A stretch of 64,000 nt of DNA from Archegozetes longisetosus (lineage: Eukaryota; Arthropoda; Arachnida; Sarcoptiformes; Trhypochthoniidae), in the NCBI GenBank assembly GCA_018873245.2, contig JAEMBT020000006.1, positions 627,804 to 691,803 on the forward strand, in the 5' to 3' direction. Below are positions 56,480-64,000 of the stretch, piece by piece. The notes under the pieces were generated by a model. It saw only the letters and a program-made list of their open reading frames with translations, was not told where the DNA came from and did not search any database. Positions within the stretch are counted from its first letter, which is position 1; each line of letters opens with the position of its first letter. The position numbers and the translations under genes are program-made.

Positions 56480-57934
56480 ATGCAAGCATTCAAGTCAAAC
56501 AATTGTGTGAAACTGACGTCTGAAAATTCAGTTTCTTGGACCAATAATCCAACTGATCTATTAATTACAGTTCAACCAAATCATTGGCCACCAACTATTA
56601 CTTATGATGAAAAACTTGTAACCAATGAAAATGTTTCTGTACTTCATTATGAATGGTGCGGACCATTGATGCAAATCATCAAAGAATTCGCTAAAAGTGT
56701 TAACGCGAAGTAATTTTTAATTAATAAAATCTATTTATTTGCTCGAATATCTTTAAGCAGAATATATTTATTCGATCATAACTTAGTTGAACTTTATCCT
56801 AAAAACAAATAGACTCACATTGATTTTCAGAAACAGATAATTTGTTTAGGGAAAATTATACGGTTTACAATAATAGGAAAAAAGTTTGACAGGAAAAATC
56901 TGTAATTTTTATAGGATCTTAAAAAATCCTCGATAAAACTTTCTCATGTTTGATATATTCCAATAATGAATTTGAATGATTTTCTTAATAAAAGAGCCAG
57001 ACTATTGCCAAAAATCAGAAACTTTGAAAACTTTATGGAAGGAATAATGCAAAAAACAACACCGAGTGGCCACACATAAGATTGATACCTGTTTGTCCAT
57101 ATCAAGTAAATTATCTGGTTAAACTAGTTGTACGCTCTATTTCACGGCATATCGAGTATCTCGAGAGGTTCTCGACAATGTCGAGGACTCAGAAAAGTTT
57201 GTTTCCAACTTGTAAAAAATACATAATTACTTGTTATAGGCGAATGGCCGCTATTCAGTTATTTCATGCGCTTTGATATTGGAATCTATTATTGGATTTT
57301 TATATCAATTATCGTTATGGCTTTCATGATATGCTTGAGAAGGAAAAAATTCAAACCATTCGAAACTGTTTGGATGTATTCGTCAGTCATACTATCGGAC
57401 TATTATTCGCTTAGAATTATCGGTCACTACAACAGAGCTTTCTCTAGAATCTGGCTCTTGGTATGCAATGTACTATTGGCCTCGTTAGGGGGTTACTTAC
57501 GGGATCTATTAATCAGACCTAAACCGATCGATAAAATCGATTCGCGGAATGATATACATGTTAAACCTCAGTGGAAACACACTCCTTATTCAGTCTTGAT
57601 TACTTAGATATGACTGACTTTGCGACTTACGACAATTGAGAAATGGCCTAAGATTTCAAGCGAAGGCTAATATTGGTCAATCGTTTGAAATTATATTCAA
57701 TGAAACCATTGTATTCGAAGCTAATAAACAAACATTCAAAGGAGAACAGATTCTCGCTGTCGATTACTTGGTTGCACATTTCTATAAAAGTATCGATAGG
57801 TTCAAACTATATAGGAAACTTAGGAAGGCTTTGATTTTCATATCTCTGAATCTGGTGCTGGAGCGAATCCTTACTATATTGTAATCACTCCTAGACTTAA
57901 TAAGACTCTGACCAGAAAGCTGAATAATGTGTAA
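56480..57934 (+). pseudogene. Ionotropic-receptor-like gene, partial and frame-broken
   Basis: A first exon at 56480-56711 (ITVQPNHWPPTITYDE...EWCGPLMQIIKEFAK, donor GCGAA|GTAATT) fits the start of the S1 ligand-binding lobe. A second part from about 57241 (GEWPLFSYFM) reads a helix (IYYWIFISIIVMAFMICL), a pore-loop-like KFKPFETVWMYSS, a second helix around IWLLVCNVLLASLGGYL and PKPIDKI as in iGluR/IR S2 starts. It is followed in shifted frames by FNETIVFEANKQTFKGEQIL and SGAGANPYYIVITPRLNKTL. Expected order S1-M1-P-M3-S2 is visible, but S1 is incomplete and there are at least two frame changes. IRs are chemosensory cation channels; this copy is probably dead. Confidence 0.5.
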
Positions 57935-59639
57935 GCTTTGAAATGAAATTTTGGTTTGAAAATGTTCACAACCTAGTCTGTTTGGTTGAAACATTTGGTT
58001 GAATAACTCGTTTGGTTGAAAGTGGAATATATTAACACTTATTCCTAAAGGATACAGTCCTGAGTCTACACCACTAACCATGAATTCGGAGCACTGACTA
58101 TGAAGCAAATGAGAGAAATATTTATGTCGTATATGATTTCTGTGACGTTCTGCATAATTTTTTTATACTTGAATTACTCACAATGACTTATTTGTTTTCT
58201 TGCCTCAAATCATATCTGAATTTGACAATTAAAACATTTCAAAACGCATAAACGGCGCACTTTAAACTTTTGTATAAAATCAGTTGAATGATGGGTTTGG
58301 GTATAAGTGATTTTTTGTGTTCGACATAGCCTTTAGAATGTTGTTGATTGCTTTACTGATGGCATTATTTGCCATCACTTAATCTAAACTTACTAAATAT
58401 ACAGTATTTTAGGTTCATTGTTATACAGTTCGCGTCAAAAAAGTGATGATTTTTTAACTTTGTATTCAATTACGAAAAAATGTTCTAATTTATTGAAATG
58501 GTCAAAAAATTTAGATTATAATTCAAACTAAATAACTACATAATTTCAGTTTTTAATATGCGCTCCTTTGGAAGTAAGATACAAATGAGTGCAATTTTTC
58601 ACGCCTTCAGAGATCTGACATAGTCATAACTAAGGCATTGCATGATATTGATTTACAACTACTCTTATATTCGATATAATATTTAGCTATAATCATCAAT
58701 TAATTGATTTTTTCGTAATTCTGTCTCAACCTTCGTTTAAAAACTAAGCATTACAAATGACTATAAAATAGTCTCTAAGATTAGTTACAGTTAACGACAA
58801 CCTATCATCATAAAGAAGATTTTTATATCTTGGAAAATTTTTTCAACTTTGCAACTAGTAATTGGTGCAAATTTGAACGATGTTATTTCGTCAGCAGATA
58901 AATCGAGATTGTGTTCAACTTAAGATCCATTTATACTATCACAAATTGCACTAGTTCTATCAGATCCAGTGATTTATTTAAACCATTTGAGTTTATTTAA
59001 AGCTATTTCTGATGGTATTTTCATAAGAAACTCAAATTGTTCAAGAGTAGAATTTGAAGAAAAATTTACTGCATGTGTGAACATTTATTATCCTCAGATA
59101 TGTATTTATATGTACTTATAAAATTTGCCAAATGAGTCATTATATCTAATATTGACCTAAAGAGCTAAGAATATGAGCTACCAGCAAAAACATGTATTTA
59201 TGTAAAGTGCAATGCCTTGGCTATAAGGAAAGAAATTTTTACTCTATAAATAATTTTAACTTATTCTTGAACTTGAAACTTAAGTTCAATTTTATATTAT
59301 TTTCAACAAGGAAAGTTCAAGATTTTATTCATAAAAAATGGTAAAATATTGTCTGACAACCTTTCATTGCTTTTGCTACTTTGGGGATAGTTTAGTTTAG
59401 GCCCAGTTCAGGATTTTCATGAAATCTGGTAGACAGGGGTTTTTGAGGGCGTGGAGTCAATTTATGATAGTCCCAGACGTCGGAAATAAGTTCTTTCAAA
59501 GATATGGATGCACACAAATATTAAACCTCTCGCTCAATATTTGGAACATTATCGAGTTTTTGGCAATCCGACTCAGTCTAATCCAACAGTAACGTGAGCT
59601 TAAGCTAACCTAATTTAACCTAACGGAAACCAGAGCCCA
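57935..59639. other. Intergenic with duplicate copy 2
   Basis: 58900-59225 is the second copy of the 54690-55030 repeat. Near 57975-58020 a short run of three TTTGGTTGAA units occurs. At 59600-59625 another CCTAA-type patch (CTAACCTAATTTAACCTAAC) precedes the GC-richer block. No gene. Confidence 0.5.
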
Positions 59640-60665
59640 GTTCGCCAAACCGAGTGGATACACTGCGGAGGAAAAGTTGGAGTTTATCCACCCCGATCGG
59701 TTTGTTAAAAGTGATGATCTTGTCTACCCGGGCATTGAAAAAGGCCGTTTTAACGCCATATGCCTCAATGACATGCTTGAAGCACATTAAACAATTGAAT
59801 CATCTCTGCGAAGAGATCAGCACTGTGACATTTAACGCCACGTTACCAAAGATATTCGCAGAGATAGTTACCAAAATTCTCTTTTGGAACGCCACTTCGG
59901 TATATACAGCGCATCATCGCGCACCAAGAGAATTCAATTTTTTGGGTGTTAGCCCAGGTGTCAGGGTCAACAAAGTTGCAAAAGTGATTGATGGTAAGGT
60001 GCAAGATCCTTGGCTGTCAATTCACTGTGAGATTTCTAGCAGTCCGTCATAACGATCGTTCCTGTTTCGACATGTCGACCAATGATGGCCAACAATATCT
60101 CCGCGTCCCGACGGTTATCCGGACACAACTCGATCCTAAGGTTCCCTGTGTAGATATCAATCATGTCAAACACCTAGGTTCACTGGACCAAAAGTCCACG
60201 ATTATATTTGCGGCGATCGATCATGGCCTCTTCTACCTCGACCACCAAACCCGTCCCACTCAACTTCCATTCACTCGTTCTACCTCCATCCACTCTACAC
60301 ACGCTTACTGACAAGCCTCATCCCAGTGGGCTATTATACACCGCGACAATTCTCCATCCCCCATCATGGCTTCACAAATCACATCCTCATAAGAGAAGGG
60401 GTTAGCGGAACAGTAAATGAGGAGCACCTGCCCTAGAGGCAAACGCGACCCCTCAAATACTTCCCGCTCGTGAGACACCTCCTTGGAACAACATAACACC
60501 GCCTGCGCGTACCGACAGCAGTACTATCTCGCTTGTTCGAAAGTGTCATGTTTCTACGACACTTCGACGAACAAGGACGGGTGTCAGGCAAAAATCCGAA
60601 TCACTGGCACTACTGCAAACAAGCCGAAGGATTGTCCACACCACATTCTAGAATTAATTTTCTAA
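59640..60665 (+). other. GC-richer block with gene-like fragments, possible FLYWCH-like finger
   Basis: Base composition is near 50 per cent GC against about 30 per cent around it. Open pieces include TAEEKLEFIHPDRFVKSDDL (about 59664), a frame from 59654 to 60052 and one from 59988 to 60311 (RVPTVIRTQLDPKVPCVDIN). At 60483-60665 YYLACSKVSCFYDTSTNKDG continues to CQAKIRITG and CPHHI, a Cys-Cys-His-His spacing reminiscent of FLYWCH fingers. Frames change between pieces, so it is a broken gene or mobile element of foreign composition. No family assigned with confidence. Confidence 0.4.
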
Positions 60666-62374
60666 TATTAAAAAAGTCATCATTTTTTAAAGTTAGACTA
60701 CAATATGAATGATTAAAACTACTTTAAACGAATAGATTAGATAAATTAACGGATTTTATTAATAAATGTATTAGATTCAGTATGATGAATAAGAAAGATA
60801 GACATTATTCTGACTTGAATGAGACCTCTTTGTTAAAAGATAAGGTTAAATGAATTAACATTTTAGTAAACTTGGACAAATGAATAAATTAAGTGACCAA
60901 GCTAAACTACTAGACCAGCTTCACAAATTAAAGCGTCATTAAGAAAATTAAAACTACACATAACAGAAAAATATTAGTTTAGAGTCAAATATAACCTAAC
61001 TTAATCAAGGTGGTTTTTAAATTCATTTAAGTCTAAAAACACTAGAAATACTAAATAAAATTCAAAATTTTAAGCTCGAGATTAAAATATTAACCGTAAC
61101 CGTACCTTTTAAAGTACTCATTTTCGACCTATGGGATCATCGAAAATGGACTCAGTACCCTCGAAAATCCCTGAAAATCTAATTTCAAGGTTATCCTGAA
61201 TCCAGCCTAAATTAAACCATACCTGCCACTTTATTCAATATTATTGATGAAGCAATAAATTCTTAATTTGTTAATTGAATAAAAATTAATACTCATTTTT
61301 AAAAAATACCTTTTTCTACTTTGATAGATACCAGAAATAGACACAAAAGAAGTTTGACAAACCTTGGCTATCAATTATATAAGATATAATTATTAGTTAT
61401 TATTGATACATTAATGCATAGGTGGGGACCCCACCTTCCGCCCCACTCAACACCCCTAAAAGATTTGCGATTGAAGTTTTCAGTGGCGACAAGTGACGCG
61501 AGTGGTTTCGCTTGGTTGAGCCGTTATTTCATAAGAGCAGCTTTTTCAGCTCCATCCCCCATAAGGATGGCAGGATGAAATTCATTATTTTATAGATTGA
61601 CTTTTCAACTGATCTATATGTATTTTTTTAACACTGATTCCGAATATGAAATCCAAATTTTTTATATCAAATTTTTCCACTTTAAGATTTTTTATTATAT
61701 GATATATGATTTCGATGTAGAATTTAACGCTGATTACAATTATGAAACCCGTTCTTCGATATCTATAATATCTTTAGAGAAAATCGAAGATTTATTTTAA
61801 ACGTTTACTTTAAGGACATCTAGCGGATAAACTATTAGTTATACAGAGGTGGGCCCATTGACAATTTTGATCAGGCTGATGATCTCTATTAAAATATATT
61901 ATGAGATCCCGGGTGTATGCATAGCCAGAATCCTATAGACTTATTTTCATCGTTCTTTGTATAAACAAATTTTAAAGCAAAATTCTCATCAGGTTATTTT
62001 ACAATGTGATAGATTTTTAAATTGTGTGTGTGAAAAATATTTTTGTCATATTGAAAATGAAGTACTGGGAGCGAAAACCAAGAACAGGTGACGTTCCGAC
62101 TGCGAGAGGAGCCTCTTCTCAATCTCAAAATGTCAAAAGGGCTTAATAAAAGGTGACAATCATTTGACCGACACCTATTTGATCGACAGGTACGTTTGAC
62201 CGACACTGACTAGACCGAAAAATTCCTTTGACAGACAAGTTGGATTTATATAAAAGTTTCTTATGTCAAAAATAATATAATTGTTGTCCACCACTATGAC
62301 GAGGGGTCACGTTCATATTATCGAATATCAGTTTATCGACACACATTTGTAATAATAGATGAAGAAGCGCAAGC
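60666..62374. other. Intergenic with a small GC-rich island
   Basis: Mostly AT-rich. 61420-61590 is GC-rich (GGTGGGGACCCCACC is a perfect palindrome at its left edge) and may be a decayed SINE or other insertion. Around 62155-62240 a TTTGACCGACA-like motif recurs four times. No gene was seen. Confidence 0.4.
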
Positions 62375-62605
62375 CGAAGAAGTTGTTTGAACAAAATATA
62401 TCAAAACAGCACTGACCCTACACCTTCAGACGAGCGGTTAGAGTATAAACATGACTATATGTGGCCATGGATCAGCTAATGGTGATAATTATTTTTATAC
62501 TCGAACAACTTGCCTGACAACATACACCAACAATATTTCGATGTTTTGCTGAAATAATTTAGTACTAACTATCAACTTGTCAGACAAGTTGTTTGAGTTC
62601 AAACA
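62375..62605. repeat. Hairpin element, same family as 25465-25650
   Basis: Left arm GAAGAAGTTGTTTGAACAAA and the stretch AGTATAAACAT match the 25.5-kb copy; the apex is CCATGGATCAGCTAATGGTG at 62465-62484. The right side carries inverted matches (ATATTTCGATGTTTTG, ACAAGTTGTTTGAG). No coding sequence. Confidence 0.55.
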
Positions 62606-62825
62606 CGAAATTTCAACTCTAAAACAGATTAAAATACTTGTGAGTTCTAGTATTTAATATAAATCTATTATTCAAGTTACACATAGAAAATCTGCTTAAT
62701 AAATTAATAATACTATGGTAATAATTTTTAATTTTATATACAAAAACAATATGATACTCGAACCCATTTAGCTAAAGAATTTGAAATTCTAAAATTTAAT
62801 GAGAAAACTTCAGTACTATTACAGT
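62606..62825. other. 3' flank of EB gene
   Basis: AT-rich; should contain the 3' UTR of the 62826-63266 gene. Confidence 0.35.
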
Positions 62826-63266
62826 TCAATATTTCTTAAGAATCCTATGCTTTCTGATCAATCCGTGAATGGATGCAATAATACTTGGTATCATAAACCC
62901 TAAATACCAGAACCAGTAGTACCGATAACCAGGCTTTTCAATACATATTTTGCTCACGGAATCAACTGAATAATTAAGACCACACTTGCATTGACCAAAC
63001 TCACAAAACCGATTTTTATCCACTTCTTGACAGTCACTATTGATTTGGCAGATAAACTGTTTACATGTATTGTCACTCGTATCGAAGTGATAATTGTTAT
63101 CACAAATACATTTACTGTTATTACAAATAAGTTTTGAGCCTTTTAAGTTCAAACAGTCGTAGTTTTTGTTACAATAGCTCTCAAATTGTATTTTATCTTT
63201 TGATAGATATATTGTTTCAACAAAATTATATAGAATTAATTTAATTAGTAAAAAAATTAGTTTCAT
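62826..63266 (-). CDS. Short EB-like membrane protein (one module pair)
   Basis: Intact frame; the ATG at 63266 is chosen over one seven codons upstream because it begins a signal peptide (MKLIFLLIKLILYNFVETIY). The 146-residue product has one A/B pair (CNKNYDCLNLKGSKLICNNS; CQINSDCQEVDKNRFCEFGQ), a helix (YYWFWYLGFMIPSIIASIHG) and a short basic tail RKHRILKKY. No PPxY. It lies about 11 kb from the previous intact family member, so the array probably extends past the window. Function unknown. Confidence 0.85.
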   Translation of the reverse strand: MKLIFLLIKLILYNFVETIYLSKDKIQFESYCNKNYDCLNLKGSKLICNNSKCICDNNYHFDTSDNTCKQFICQINSDCQEVDKNRFCEFGQCKCGLNYSVDSVSKICIEKPGYRYYWFWYLGFMIPSIIASIHGLIRKHRILKKY

Positions 63267-64000
63267 TTTGAATATTGTTTCATGCAATACATCAATATTG
63301 AATCATTTTTTGTTCGTTACTTAGGTTAAGATAACTCTAGAGTCATTACCATAGCTATTATCTTCATTTTGTTGTTGATACTTTTATTCTGCTTATAGTT
63401 TAATAGTTGTACAAGTTTTCAACTTTAGGGAAGAGTTATTTTTAGGATTTCTCACGACTTTAACTTTTGATGAACGATCGAGAAATAAATAATAGTTATT
63501 CAAACGCTAAAAATTTAATTGCCTCAAGTGATTCTCTGAAAGACCTAAGTCAAAAAATTGTCATTAGCCTGATATCAACACTTTATTGGAAAAACACTTA
63601 AATAGTTAAAGATTTCGCAGTCTTATATTCTTTCAAACTCTTCAAAAAGGGTGTGGCTTCTACAAAAATATCAATTAAATTTCAATATATCAAAGATGGT
63701 ATTCATAATTCAATAAAAAAGCAATTCATCACATATAATTTTGTCATTTGATATGAGTCACATGATATCAAATACTAATGCCCTTATAACTGTTATTATT
63801 TACAGTCAGTATTTATAATTTCTAGTCTAACAAAATGTCTTTTCAGGCAGATTTTAATTCAATTTCGCAAAGATTATGCTTAAAAGTGCGATAAGTTATG
63901 AAGACGAAGCCAGTAAGAGGTAGATCTACGTGTCGTCAATTGTCAGCTTTCAAGCTATCCAAAATGGCACTGGAAATAACTTTGGCCGAAAGTTTTAGCT
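63267..64000. other. Window end, nothing recognised
   Basis: AT-rich upstream region of the last EB gene. No coding or repeat feature identified before the window ends. Confidence 0.4.

Noticed and set aside
57782-58108. 108-codon minus-strand frame
   Set aside because: Overlaps the S2-like end of the receptor relic on the plus strand; no recognisable content of its own.
1-64000. CRISPR arrays, bacterial operons, prophage or rRNA
   Set aside because: No spaced direct repeats of CRISPR type, no operon-like gene packing and no rRNA-like stretches; splice signals and signal-peptide families indicate a eukaryotic nuclear genome.

Overview
This window looks like nuclear DNA from an arthropod, possibly a mite or other chelicerate. 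The reasons are: it is strongly AT-rich, it has intron-containing genes for animal proteins (an FRS2-type FGF-receptor adaptor, a MARF1-like RNA regulator, a decayed ionotropic receptor), it has short arthropod-telomere-like CCTAA runs, and it carries many animal DNA transposons. No bacterial operons, rRNA or CRISPR were seen. The species assignment is inference.

Layout. Positions 78-4243 (minus) hold a complete four-exon FRS2-like gene whose last intron carries two small TA-flanked transposon relics. From about 7.5 to 63.3 kb the window is dominated by a multigene family of small secreted or type I membrane proteins. Each has a signal peptide, one to four pairs of six-cysteine EB-like modules, one membrane helix and a short basic tail. 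Nine members are intact or nearly so (7543-8924, 17041-18381, 23576-24142, 26050-26615, 37423-37905, 44570-45544, 48631-49404, 50620-51324, 62826-63266). At least six are decayed (9600-10600, 12390-13440, 14756-16450, 20161-21075, 40310-40620, 53272-53570). Three members end in a PPPY-type tail that could recruit WW-domain proteins such as NEDD4-class ubiquitin ligases. The array has grown by tandem duplication (23.1-24.8 kb versus 25.0-27.1 kb, with a third relic around 40.3-42 kb) and apparently by gene conversion (189 identical bases shared by 8604-8792 and a copy at 23.8-24.0 kb).

Between the EB genes lies a two-exon MARF1-like gene (28075-31043, minus) with a NYN RNase domain, an RRM, a LOTUS-like region and three tandem repeats of about 90 residues that resemble LINE ORF1p/FP-type RNA-binding folds. 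At 54.4-59.2 kb are a decayed ionotropic receptor, a broken membrane-protein fragment and a duplicated segment.

Mobile DNA is dense. A 2378-bp hAT element has a perfect 8-bp target duplication and a transposase broken by four in-frame stops. A 1082-bp PIF/Harbinger element carries relics of both of its genes. A mariner deletion derivative keeps only the transposase N-terminus. There are also several hAT-type non-autonomous elements, two of which sit inside EB pseudogenes and a third at the edge of one, TA-flanked MITEs including a nested pair, a tRNA-like SINE, and a three-copy family of hairpin elements with a conserved apex.

Four otherwise convincing coding frames in three genes are each broken by one missing base in or beside an A/T run. 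This points to consensus sequencing error as much as to real gene death and should be settled before any of these genes is called a pseudogene.
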